This document shows, in pieces, positions 50,820 through 62,638 of a stretch of 64,000 nt of DNA. Each line of letters opens with the position of its first letter. Positions within the stretch are counted from its first letter, which is position 1. Both the position numbers and the translations under genes were made by a program. The notes under the pieces are model-generated. The model was not told the origin of the DNA and made no database searches. It worked only from the letters and a program-made list of their open reading frames with translations. Origin of the DNA: Sycobia sp. Sy_11. Taxonomy: Eukaryota; Arthropoda; Insecta; Hymenoptera; Epichrysomallidae. The stretch is from NCBI GenBank assembly GCA_018907035.1, contig JACCIC010000022.1:1240501-1304500 (forward strand), given 5' to 3'.

Positions 50820-52718
50820 TTAAATTACATTTTTTAAATCTGTTATTTTTATATATTCTATAATTTTTTTAAAATTTATAGGTAGGTTTAATATATCTTT
50901 CACATCCAAGTTGAGTTTTAGGTGGTCTCTTTCTTTACTATATTTCGGGCATTCTGTGAGTAGATGTTTAACACTTAATTTTACGTCACATGTTTCGCAT
51001 GTGCTTCTCTCTTCCTTGTTAAATATTGCTCTATGTGTTATTGTCGTATGACCAATCCTTAATCTTGTAATTATTACTTGGTCTTTTCTGTTTAGTTTCA
51101 TAGCTGGGCTTTTTTCATAAATGTTATTTCTTATTTCGTGTAATGTACTTTTTTTCAGTTTCCATATTTTATTCCATTCTTCAAATATTTCGTTTTTAAT
51201 TATTTTTTTTATTTTGTTTTTATCTAAGCTTACGTCGATTTCTTGGGTTAAGATTCGGAACCTGTGGTAGAACGGCGCACTTGCTTTCTTTTTAATTTTG
51301 TATACTGTATCATCTTTAGTAGTTAAAATTTTATTTACTTGGTTCATTGGTGTATCTAGTATTTTTATGCTATAATTCAAGAGCATTAGTTTCCTTCTTG
51401 ATTCTAAGGGTATCATATTACTTTCAGCGAGAGTGCTATATGTCGGGCTAGTAGGGAAGGCTCCGGTGGCAATTTTCATACTAGTATTAAGGATCGGATC
51501 TAATTTTTTTAGTATATAATTTCTGGCTGAGCCGTATGCTATGCTTCCATAATCGATTTTGCTCTGAATTAATGACTTAAAAGTGTTTTTTATAATTTGT
51601 ATACTAGCACCCCAGTTTTTCGCAGAAATGGCTTTGAGAATATTCATTTTTTTATAGCAGTGTATTTTTATACTCTCTATATGGTTTTTCCAAGTTAATT
51701 TATCGTCAAAGGTTAATCCTAAGATTTTAATATCCTTAACAATTTCAATTTTATCTCTTTTAAGATATAGTCTCGGTTCGTCGGATATTTTGTGATTTTT
51801 TTTGAAGAGAATCGCTTTTGTTTTATTTTTGGAAATTTTGAATCCTGAGATGTCAGTAAAATCCGATATTTTGTTAAGGGTTTCTTGCATTATTTTTGTA
51901 CTAGTTTTTATATTGCTACCCGTTATCATAAGTGTAATGTCATCAGCATACATCGTAATTTGCGTAGGGGGAGCTACATAATTTTGTATTTCGTTAATAC
52001 CTAATAAAAAAAGCGTTACACTAAGAACTGATCCTTGTGGTACTCCGTTCTGTATTTTTATAGGGTGAGACATTTCCTGTCCAATTCTGACTTGTATTCT
52101 TCTTTGAGCTAAAAAGTTTTTTATAAAATGGTAAATGCATCCAGTTATTTTATATTGTTGTAAGATTTTTAATATTCTTTGTCTCCATATTAAATCATAG
52201 GCTTTTTCCAAGTCTAAACATACTGCAAGCAAGTGTTGTTTGTTAGCAAACGCGTCGCATATATTCGATTCTAGTGTAACTAGGCAATCTGTTGTTGAAC
52301 ATTTTTCCCTGAAACCGCTTTGTGCATTATTTAGTATATTATTTACTTCAAGATAGCGTTTAAGTCTTTTGTTTATGATTTTTTCCAATAACTTACATAG
52401 ACAGTAAGTTAATGATATTGGTCTGTAGCTGTCTTTGTTAGTTTTTATTTTTCCTGGCTTCAGTACTGGAACTACCGTGGCTAGCCTCCATTCGTCGGGG
52501 AATTTTTGGTTAATCCAAATCATATTATAAATGTTTAATAGGTATTTAATTGCTACCATTGGTAATTTTTTAAGAAAGATATTTGGAATTTGATCAGGTC
52601 CTGGGCTCGTATTTTTACTTTCTTGTAAAACATTTTGGAGTTCTTGCAGTGTTATATTTACATTCATCGGGCTTTCGTGGTTATCGTTGTAATTTTCCAT
52701 ATCTAGTATCATTTGCAT
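50820..52718 (-). pseudogene. LINE ORF2, reverse transcriptase and C-terminal zinc region
   Basis: 632 codons open. RT blocks: SGFREKCSTTDCLVTLE, LAVCLDLEKAYDLIW, NGVPQGSVLSVTLFLLGINE, catalytic MYADDITLM, KTKAILFKK, ILGLTFDDKLTWKNHI. The C-terminal CETCDVKLSVKHLLTECPKY is the CCHC motif of these elements. Between RT and the zinc motif I see no RNase H signature. It is the continuation of the endonuclease frame but separated from it by about 300 bp with a frame break. Confidence 0.92.
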
Positions 52719-53021
52719 TTCTGCCTTTTGTTTATACTTCAGGAATGTGTTATTGTAGTTATGGTCGCTCGAATTTTCCGCAAATGTTTGAGCTAGTGTA
52801 TTAGCTGTCTATGTGTTTATATATAATTTTATTATTGTCGATAATAGCGGGGATTTGTGTTTGCCTATATTGCCCCTCTATAGCCTTTATTTTTCTCCAT
52901 ACATCTCTTGTAGGCGTATGATTATTGATTGAAGATAGAAACTCGATCCATGAATTTTGTTTGCTACTCTTTATTATTCTTTTAGCGATGCCTTTATATT
53001 TTTTATATTCGATTCTGTGTT

Positions 53022-54005
53022 CTAACGTGTTTTTTTTTTAAATTTATTAAACGCTTTTTTATATTGCTTAATGGCTTTTTCACATGATTCATTCCACCAT
53101 GGGTTATTTTTATGCTGTAGTTTTGTTTTTGTTCTTGGTATGCTATTTTGGGCTGCTGTTAGTATCATCTCTGTGAATTTCTTTACAATATCATTTATGT
53201 TTACATTGCGGATACATGAATTTGAATTCTCATTAATACTATCGATTTCAATAAGTTCTTTCGATTTGCTAGCTACAGTTTCAGAAAATTTGTTCCAATC
53301 AGCTTTGTGGAATTTCCACCTAGCTGTTATTAGCTCTAATGGTTCATTTGATATATTAATATTGATATATATTGGGTAGTGATCGTTGCCGTGAGGGTGT
53401 TCTGCGGCTTGCCAATCAATTTTTATCGCCAAGTCTTTACTACACAGACTGAGGTCGATTGCACTAGTTTTACCACTGCTTATGTTAAAATAAGTAGGCG
53501 AGAGGTCATTGAGTAATACTAAATCGTAATCATTAATTAATTTTTCAACTATTCTACCTCTTTTATCAATTTTATTAGAACCCCATATTTTATTATGGCT
53601 GTTAAAATCACCTACAACTACGAAAGGAGATGGTAGCTGCCTGATTAGTTCGTTTAGTGATTTTACTTCTAGTTTCTTCCTATTGCTCAGGTATACATTA
53701 CATACGCATACAGTTCTATTCCCTAATATTATTTTAATGGCTATTGCTTCTAAATCGGTTTTTATTGGTATTTCTTCACTGTGGTATTTGGTACTTACTA
53801 TTGTCGCTACACCTCTGCTAGCTGATATGCAGTCCGTCCGGTTTTTATTATAAGTCTCAAAATTTTTCATGTTAACTTTCTTGCTATTTTTGAGGTTGGT
53901 TTCCTGAAGGCATACTATATTACTATTACTTTCGGTTATTATTGCTTGTAGAGTTTCAAAATGAGCGTTAAGCCCGTTTATATTCCATTGTAATATTTTA
54001 GCCAT
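53022..54005 (-). pseudogene. LINE ORF2, APE-type endonuclease
   Basis: 327 codons open. Motifs: QWNINGLNAH, CLQETNL, VVVGDFNSHNKIWGS, SAIDLSLC and GNDHYPI, the full series for an apurinic-like endonuclease that nicks target DNA. It ends at a poly-A run on the coding strand (T run at about 53029-53039 on +), where a slip in length probably shifts the frame; protein-like sequence (IAKRIIKSSKQNSWIEFLSS) continues beyond. Confidence 0.9.
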
Positions 54006-54046
54006 TAGTTTATGTTTAATTAATATATTGTTTTGTACATATATGC

Positions 54047-54373
54047 TTATAGATGACCGCTTCTGTCGGCATCTAAAACACTATTTATTTCAGTTTTAAT
54101 ACATTTTATTAGACTAGTACATCTCCGTTTAATGCCGCCGTCTCTAACGTTCGGGTGTATTTCTTCATTAAGGAATTTGGAGAATTTTTCGAGGTCGTCT
54201 GTATGTTGTCTTATAACGTTAATAGGATTTTTGATACCTTTTGTATTCTCTAATATACTTTTAAACTGTAAATAATTCATGAGTGTATTTCCTTGTTCTA
54301 AGTAGTTTTTCAAACTTATTAATTTTACATCTAAATTATCTTCAGTTTCCATAGATTTTTGTTCAGTTTCCAT
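54047..54373 (-). pseudogene. LINE ORF1 C-terminal segment in a shifted frame
   Basis: 108 aa. The part NPINVIRQHTDDLEKFSKFL and IKRRCTSLIKCI resembles the conserved C-terminal segment of insect LINE ORF1 proteins. It lies in another frame 23 bp after the main ORF1 stop, so it may be a frameshifted tail or a short separate ORF. Confidence 0.6.
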
Positions 54374-54396
54374 TGATGTAATCCCTCTTTCCTTAT

Positions 54397-55401
54397 TTAT
54401 TTTTGTGATTGATTTTTTAATTCAAATGCTGTTTTCAGTTTCTCCTTTTTGCTTTTTTTCGTTAGGTTGGTAGTAAATTCTTTCTTAATATTTTTTTCAA
54501 TCTCCGCATATGTTTCATTAGAACTAGTTTCCGAAAGCGGTCTCTTATTGTCACGAGTGTTTACGTTTTCACTTTCTGTTGGCATTAAGTGTGTATTGTC
54601 ATTGTTTACATTTATCTTCGAAATATGATTGATGTGATTATCTTGTAGGGCCATTGATTGATTTTCTTCGGTTGGTTCTTGAATGTTTATTTTTTGTATG
54701 TCACTGATATGATCTGTTTTGTTTAAGAGTATGTTAATTGGGCTGCTGAGGTTATTATTACAGTTCTTTGCTATATGCCCCTCTAAATTACAATTAAAAC
54801 ATTTAAGTGTATCTGTACTAACATATATGTAATGATTGACATTATCATAATTAAATTTGAACATTTCCGGAATTTTAGCAAAATCTTCGGATTTAATATA
54901 TACTGCTCTTCTGAAACTGGATACATGATTATATTCCTCTTTAGTAATTGTGGCTTTTATTATAGTTATTGGAGATACTCTATCAACTTTTAATGTTTCT
55001 AGAATGTTTTCAATTTCATAATTTGGTATATTCGGTGAAACGTTTGAGAATATTACTTTCTTTGTTTTTGAAATCAGGGGTCGAACTGTTACTTCATTCT
55101 CATTAATAAATATAGATTTGTACTTATCTGTAACACTGGATACTAATTCGTTGCTTGTTAAGTAGATGCATGTACGATTGTTGGAAATACGAGAGGCGAA
55201 AATTACATTTTTAGGTTGCACTATATCCCCTATGGCGCACGTATAATCCGTAAGATTTAATCCATCAATGCAATCTAAAATTAAGGCTTGATCTCGCTTT
55301 GGAAATAAATTCTTTTGCGTAGCTGTCGCATAACTTGAGTTTTGAGCGTAAAAGGTAGGTACTTCTTTTTGGGTATGATTTCTCTCTGTATTTGTATTCA
55401 T
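54397..55401 (-). CDS. LINE ORF1, gag-like nucleic-acid-binding protein
   Basis: 334 aa. A zinc knuckle CFNCNLEGHIAKNC lies near residue 202, preceded by a compact domain of the PRE/C2HC kind seen in arthropod LINE ORF1 proteins (TVRPLISKTKKVIFSNVSPN, then RAVYIKSEDF). The remainder is Asn/Lys-rich. ORF1 proteins coat the element RNA and act as chaperones for target-primed reverse transcription. Confidence 0.85.
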   Translation of the reverse strand: MNTNTERNHTQKEVPTFYAQNSSYATATQKNLFPKRDQALILDCIDGLNLTDYTCAIGDIVQPKNVIFASRISNNRTCIYLTSNELVSSVTDKYKSIFINENEVTVRPLISKTKKVIFSNVSPNIPNYEIENILETLKVDRVSPITIIKATITKEEYNHVSSFRRAVYIKSEDFAKIPEMFKFNYDNVNHYIYVSTDTLKCFNCNLEGHIAKNCNNNLSSPINILLNKTDHISDIQKINIQEPTEENQSMALQDNHINHISKINVNNDNTHLMPTESENVNTRDNKRPLSETSSNETYAEIEKNIKKEFTTNLTKKSKKEKLKTAFELKNQSQK

Positions 55402-55550
55402 GATAGTAATTTTGATACCACGCGCTTAACAGCGGTTGTATCGGGATATTTGTCTTGGATGATATCTCACTGTTTACTTTACGGTTCTATTAGAGTGTAT
55501 AGAATAAACACGTCTGCTCTCTATGGCTTTCTATTTAAGACTCTTTTGAC

Positions 55551-57533
55551 TTTTATGAATGGAGGAAAGAACCAAACAGTTATTTCCTACAAACTCAATA
55601 CGCGTAATCATTAGTATATATATATATATGCATACAAAAGTGTATACAATTTAATTGAAATAATAATTTTTGCTTTTACGAATAAAGCACACATACATAC
55701 GCATGGAGTACTTGTGGTGTGAGCGGATGGTTTACAGAGGATTTTCTTTGAAGTTTAAATGGGAAGGCGTGTTACCCTGATTCTCCTGTCCTACGTTGCC
55801 GCCCTAATGTCTTGGGGACGGATATAACCCTCACCGCAACGATAGCACCTGGGTACGAATACTGCTCTTTAAAAAATCGATTGCGTACATAGCCAAGTTA
55901 GAAACATGGACAAGTGATTTGTCACGCTATTCTACTCTGCTCAACTTATATTTTCAACACCAACTTATACATAGATGAGAATTATAATTATAAGAGCGAT
56001 CTAACGCAAATATACAGAAAGTATCAATGGTACTTAAAACTTAGCGTCTTGAGATGACATACCAATATCTCAGATGAGAGCTGAATACGAAGTATTTCTT
56101 GGATGTTGTCGCCACGACCTCCGGTGTAAATCGAAAAATGGAGAAATGTGCTACTAAATGCCAATATCTCTGTAAGACCATATATTCGACGATATCACGC
56201 ATGATTTACTATATACGAGTGGTTCCATGTTGTAGCTGTAATTCTTGGCACCTATGCCAGATGGTCAGAAATCGTACGAAATTGTTCTTCCTACAATTTC
56301 CAAGAATAAATTATTTCAATTGGTCAGATTTATCGAAGATGACAGAATGCGGGCCGTTTTCAATTTTTCAAATTTCTTCTGGAATGCTGGCAATCATTTA
56401 GCCAATATCTTAAAAAATATTTGCATTCTCTTTGGATAAGTATCATAGATAAATTACTTACTTACATATAATTCAGAAAAAAGTATTATAGATAAACTGA
56501 GCCAATACGATGTTGCCATGACATTTTTAATTTAATAGATACGCTGTATGTTTTGAGTCGAATGAAAAGCGATTATTTTTTTCGAAGTATGAGACCTGTG
56601 TGTATCACGCTTTATGCTTGATATATACAAACTGCAATTGAAACTTACAGGACAACTTCTGTAAACAAAAAACTATTTATTATTTTTGAAAAATTTATTG
56701 GTTGATTTTTTTGAAAAGATCAAAATATTCTCCTTCATATTGAATACAGTCATTTACATGTTGTAGTAATAGTGCGGTTCAGCTCATTCTGCTCAAGGCT
56801 CCAAATAAATGCCTCGACCCTCGACCTCTTAACCTACACCTTCAATTATTTCGTAATCACTGCGCGTCTACTATTGCTCCTCTTTGCTTGAACGAGGCCT
56901 CTGTTTAATCTACCTATACACCTTATCGCGCAATCCATGATCCGGTTTGCTTGTGCACCTCGAAGCTTTCTTCAAAGGCATTTATATCGTGAGTGCGCAT
57001 AGTATTCGTGCTTGGGTTTAACCTGCCTAGTCTCTCGGTCGCTCGATCTGTCACCGAGTTTTCTCCTATATGCAGTATCTCAAAGACTATATATTCCCTC
57101 TCCCCCATGGGTCGCCCTGGAATCAGGTCGGATAAAATAAACGATGTATTCGTTTACAAAAATAACAAAGGTAAATTTATTAACACAAAATAATTATGAT
57201 TCTATAAATGTAATCGAAATGTTGTATCGTCGCCTTGTATTACCGACCCGTTAACCGATCCGTCTTAATCTGCTGTGAAAACAAAGAAATCCACAAATTC
57301 ATTAAATTGAAGTCTAATGTGACCTCGAACGGGTCTTAAAATGTTTATCACATTTATACTGAATTACACATCAGAAATTTTTCATTGTTCTGGAGTGGAA
57401 ATTGTTGTATTCGTCTAAGTCCTAATCGTATCGAGTGCTAGATTTATGATCCATTCAACGTATCAACGATAAGCTTCCTAAATTTATCCAATCTAGTAGG
57501 CTCCGCATTGCTTCACGCTGGCTAATTCACGAG
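55551..57533. other. Unassigned spacer with scattered GC-rich patches
   Basis: 55740-55890 has a GC-rich patch containing GGGTACGAATACTGC, weakly like a box B. 56245-56439 (+) encodes 64 aa (MAPMPDGQKSYEIVL...) and 56923-57108 (-) encodes 61 aa, neither with a known motif. Confidence 0.4.
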
Positions 57534-57920
57534 TTTTCGGGACTATTTGGCTATGCCATGATCTGTTCCTTTCCTGTGAGCTACTGAGGAAGCTTGTATA
57601 CTCGTCACAATGCTTAAGAAGGTTATTAAATTACTTTTTCAGCTAACTTTTACGTACTGCATTCCGAAAGGTGATATTACAGCCTTTTCAATGGTATTAT
57701 TGACAGCAGAACGTTTTCTGAACAAGAAAATTGTTTTCGGGACTATTTGGCTATGCTATGATCTGTTCCTTTCCTGCGAGCTACTGCGGAAGCTTGTATA
57801 CTCGTCACAATGCTTAAGAAGGTTATTAAATTACTTTTTCAGCTAACTTTTACGTACTGCATTCCGAAAGGTGATATTACAGCCTTTTCAATGACATTAT
57901 TGCTAGCACAACGTTACTCT
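57534..57920 (+). repeat. 200-bp tandem duplication
   Basis: Copy 1 begins TTTTCGGGACTATTTGG at 57534 and copy 2 at 57734; the second copy runs to about 57920. They differ at only a handful of sites, more near the end. Confidence 0.9.
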
Positions 57921-58127
57921 TTGCTCAATGGGATGAATTCTTTATGGATAATTCTTAATCTCTTAGAAGAAATCAACATTGGATATTTTTCTAATTCGGT
58001 TTTTTGTGATACTTTCATCAAATACATTAGCACTTTCTTTCCGGACTGTATTGAAAGCAAAACGTTTAGTCAAGAATATAAAGTACTTAAATCTTTTTTG
58101 GCCTCTTTAATGTTGTTTATGCTTTAA
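57810..58127 (+). CDS. Hypothetical 105-aa hydrophobic ORF beginning in the tandem duplicate
   Basis: MLKKVIKLLFQLTFTYCIPK... is Leu/Phe-rich with aromatic and Ser-rich stretches. The first part also opens at 57610 in copy 1. Composition is compatible with a fragment of a chemoreceptor-type membrane protein, but I cannot place it in a family. It may be non-coding. Confidence 0.2.
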   Translation: MLKKVIKLLFQLTFTYCIPKGDITAFSMTLLLAQRYSLLNGMNSLWIILNLLEEINIGYFSNSVFCDTFIKYISTFFPDCIESKTFSQEYKVLKSFLASLMLFML

Positions 58128-58139
58128 AACTTGCCAGCA

Positions 58140-59860
58140 ATTTTTGAACGAGTCGAGTCTTACATATTTTTATTTGGTAGCCAGATCGTAACTTCTAATC
58201 ACGAATATAGATTTTTTAATCTCAATAATTTGCATTTATAAAGCTGTTTTTTGCTTTTTCAAAATTAGATTCAATTTATCTACTTTATTTTATATATAAT
58301 CATCAGAATAATCATCATAGTTCACTAGAAAAATGACTTGAGCTACTGTGTATAAGCTATTGCTTTCAATCTTGTTAAAGAATATTTATGAAATATCATG
58401 CTTTCTATTGTGATACATGTATGGATCGTTAGCACATTCGTCCAAGGAATTTGAGATGAGTGCGGATATAGACAAAAGAAAACCAAACGAGTGGACATTA
58501 ATATTTTTATTATATTCGCGGACATGTGATATATGGAGAAACTTAAGATGGAGAAACGTAAGCGGACTCGTATACGGATCGGCAGACTCATAGGCCGTTG
58601 ACAGTCGTCTAATTTGTTTGTGATTGACCTTTCACAAATCTGAAGTTCATCGTTTGAATTTTTTGGAAATCAGTCGCGCAGCGCACATTGTGGCCGATAA
58701 GTTGGTAAGCAGAGAACGCAGCACCTCTATTGCTACTTAATTAATTGTTCATATAATATATTTGATATTTATATTATCATTATAATAATCATGAAATTTA
58801 ATATACATTAGTTATAATTATTTCTGCTTAACAATACTGCATTACTTAACTTATACTGCAATTAACTTAATGTATTGCTAAAGATTAAAAATGTATGAAT
58901 CTGATAATTTTTTGATTATTATACATTATAAGAAAATTAAATATAATAAAGTTTAAATGTCACTCAAAACATTAAATAATATTTATTATTTTTTGTAGCT
59001 ACACAGGAGATAAGGAATATACTGTTATACATCAAGGTACCTATAATAAAAACGAATTATTGCTTTCGAACGTTCAGAAAAATGGAGCCAGATAGTCAAG
59101 GACAATTGTGCATTAGAAGCAAACGGGGCCGAGATATTTTCAATACTGGTTTTGATGGATCTGCCGTGCAATGTACAGAGAGAATGAAAACAGAAGATTT
59201 CCCAATAATTTGAGAGGTGTCGTATCGTTCGGTGGTAGAAGATGCGATAACAGAGTTTCTGCTATTTATACCAAGATCATCGGGTCCTACTTTGGATTCT
59301 CGATATTTAAAAACCTTGGAAAACATATTTTCTTTTTTTCATTTCCTCTCTTGTGTTACGCATTATCGCTTTCGATATATTTATATGAAGAATTACCGCT
59401 TTTGATATATTTATATGAAGTTAGAGTTGGTTATTATTTTATTCATCATTATTAGATAGATCATTTAATATATGTTTCAAATTTCTTATTAATTAATGCA
59501 TAAAGAGTACAAGAGAATAAGTAATAAGAATCATTAATCTTCGTGAAAAATGTTTTGTTTTTTTTTCTTTATTTAAACCTTATAATTAAATAAATGATTT
59601 AAAGTAAATGAATGAAAGTAAAACTATGAGTTTTATTCTGACTTTTTACACAAATAAGTCATGTTTATCATATTATATTATAGTAAGTTTATTGAAGATT
59701 TTTTTAGCATTAATTTATTATATTTGTGATAACTTAATACATCTTATTTTTGCGCACGTAGAATTATGAACAGAATTTCAATATCTGTAAATATAAGAAA
59801 CGATTAGTTTGGAATGATGTACTTTATTAATTTATTAAATTAACTAATCGTTCTTAAAAT

Positions 59861-59892
<32 letters not shown>

Positions 59893-62440
59893 GCAAACAA
59901 TCGTAAGATATAGATTTAATAGCTAACACTTTTGAAAGCTGTCAAAATATATTGAATAAATAATTTTTTTATTAAAAATTGTATATAAAAATATTGTTAT
60001 TTAAATAGACGTCATATTTGCTTATACAATATATTACAAATAATTGATCATTCTACTTGTTATTAATTATGGAAGTTTTGTTGAGTAGCGGATTTTAGTG
60101 ATATATTATTTTTTTTTTAAAATACCCTCTGAAAATGAAATGTAGATCAGGGCTCAATTTAGTGAAGTAGCTTGTCTTTTTAATTTTACTGTTTATAAAT
60201 ATAAAGCAAAAATATCCTTTATAATAATTAATAATATTATTTAATAACGATTTAAACTATTTCTTTTCGATAATAATGTTTTGTACTTGGATTAGTTCCC
60301 TTAAATTTTTATTTAAGAATTTTTTATTTAAGACCGTCGTAAAATTTTCTAGAAATTCTGTATTTTTGAGTCAATAAACTAACTTCTGGACAGTGAGGGA
60401 AAGTCCCAGTTTTTGAAGACGCAGGTTACGACGTTTTGGCAATGAACGATTCTGCGAAGCATGTCTGAAATAAAGGGGCACGTACTCATTTTTATATCAA
60501 GGTAATCGTTTCAAACTTTACACTGTTAAACGAATTATTTTTTTATTAGGAATAATTTGTTATTAATTAAATCCTATTTTTCAGAATAAGAAACTGTCTA
60601 CTATGTCAGGAATGATATTTTAAAGAGCAGTTATGAATAACTGATGACAAATAATGCTTTTCCTTTTTAATAATTAAACTTACTGTTTTGTATAATCATC
60701 GATAAACGAATGTAATTATGTAATTTTGTTTTTTCAAAGATCTTTGTAAAATACATCAATTATACATTAAATTTTGTATCTTCATATAATTTATTTTGAG
60801 ATAATTTTACGTTTGTGTAATAAAGGCAAAATCATTCTAACGACTAATACCGTCTCATCTTATTTGACTTTATTTGCACATGCAAATAATAACTTTTCTA
60901 GAAAAATAATAATGAATTTATAGCGCTACAGAAAATTTACCGTAACAGTTATTTGCGTAAAAATAATTATGTATATGTACTACTCTAAACAACGCTTGTA
61001 ATTGAATAAGATTTTTGTATCGGTGCAGTACAATTTGAATCATACAGATAAAAATGATCAGAAGTAGCTATAATATAACATCAAGACTATTCAAATTAGG
61101 ATTATTATTAAGACATGTTAGTATGTTTTTCCTAAACATTTTATATCAACTAATTCCAGAAAAATTAAGATATGTCAAATAAATTCTTTTAGAGCATAAG
61201 TAAATTCAAGATGTTGATGTACGTTTTTTTGACTATAACTAGTACAATTCTGTTGAATTTCAAAAGATAACTTAAATATATAGTAGCCTGAACGAGATTC
61301 CAGGGCTTCAGAGAGATACATCAATTCGATGATAAAGTAATCACATTCAAATTGTATTATGTTTGATTGCATTGTTTTATTATTTTTATACTGGTTATAT
61401 TTATCATAGAAAACCTTTTTCATTGCTACTTTTTTAGTATTTACACGTTCTTAATTTGATGTCGTTAAAGTAACTAAACTAAATTGTATAGTTGAGATGG
61501 AATTAAATTTTTTTTTATTTATAAAATAAATTTTGTTCCACTTGACTGTCTATAAATATTTTTAAAATAATGTTAAAGCAATTCATTACAAAATAACATT
61601 TTTACAAATAATTTTCTGCAATTTATTAATTTATATTCACTTTATAAATGTACCGTAGTAAATAACAGTTCTTGAAAAAAAGCATTCGATGATATGAGTA
61701 GAATCTATTCACAAATAACGATTACTCATAAGTTTATACGTTCAAGTAGCGTTTTAAAAGCCAATAATATAGAAGTAGGATTTATTGTATGCGGATTATG
61801 TAATAATGCTTAAGTTTAAGACTCATTGAATCGGAGAATTATAGGTAATTAGCGTTTATACTTAATTATACTTGTAATGCGCATAAATATCTAGAGCTAA
61901 ATATCGATCAAAACATTTATGTTTAAAGTCTGTAGCAGGGCAACGAAGTCTAATAATATATCTTTTAGATTTATTGACGATTTTCTATATAGATATAGGT
62001 ATAGATAATATTTATTTATTTTTTCATCTATACCTGCCATTAGAATCATGTATACATCGCTTGTATCTATTCTCACAATTTAAAATAATATCAAAATATA
62101 TAATATACAATGTGCAACCGGTCAAAAATAAGCGCGACCAGGAACCTCGCAAGCCGATGATAATAAGCGCGAGCGCCGGATCTATCTCCCAAGCAGAGGA
62201 ATTTCCATTGGCGGCCAATGTATATATCAAAGTTGGTGTCGTCACGGACCGCACATATATGCACGGCAAACAAATTAATACTGGAACATAAGCAGCAGCC
62301 GCCGAGCAGTGGTGGGGGATCCAGTTTACCCTGGATCATCGGCAATCGAACGCGCGAGCAAGTGTGATTCGTCCTCCGAATCTTTCGTCAGTCGGAATCT
62401 CGGCATTGTCGCGCAGCTTTTTACTTTCGATTATACGTAT
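58140..62440. other. AT-rich intergenic DNA upstream of the protease gene
   Basis: Contains a (TA)n tract at about 59865-59893. At 59083-59330 (+) a stretch reads MEPDSQGQLCIRSKRGRD, then after one TGA stop EVSYRSVVEDAITEFLLFIP; it could be a small decayed gene but is not recognised. The remainder shows nothing I can assign. Confidence 0.5.
62198..62206. promoter_or_regulatory. NF-kappaB-like site upstream of the CLIP protease
   Basis: GGAATTTCC, about 430 bp upstream of the start codon, within a GC-richer island (62120-62420). Toll-pathway control of CLIP proteases makes it plausible, but a 9-bp match is weak evidence. Confidence 0.25.
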
Positions 62441-62444
62441 ACGC

Positions 62445-62448
<4 letters not shown>

Positions 62449-62501
<53 letters not shown>
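62449..62501. repeat. (TA)n microsatellite in the proximal promoter
   Basis: About 53 bp of TA, ending 137 bp upstream of the start codon. Confidence 0.95.
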
Positions 62502-62505
<4 letters not shown>

Positions 62506-62638
62506 CATGGCTGATCGCAGCTACATAACAATCCAAATTGATTAACGCGCGCGCGCATCGGGCGTAACTGCACGCACCCCGAGGAGCCGTCCAGAAGTTA
62601 TACAGTGTGATTCTTTTGAAACTCCAGCATCGCCAACC

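Larger units (their letters stand above)
50610..55543 (-). mobile_element. Near full-length non-LTR retrotransposon (LINE, Jockey/I-like)
   Basis: Reading on the minus strand: 5' UTR (55543-55402), ORF1 gag-like (55401-54397 and a tail 54373-54047), endonuclease (54005-53022), RT (52718-50820), short 3' UTR and a 27-nt poly-A (poly-T at 50610-50636 on +). TTTTGAC flanks both ends (50603-50609 and 55544-55550), a likely target duplication. Two breaks in ORF2 and the ORF1 tail frame change indicate an inactive copy. Confidence 0.9.

Noticed and set aside
62316..62324. Second kappaB-like site GGGGGATCC
   Set aside because: It does not fit the consensus half-site on the 3' side.
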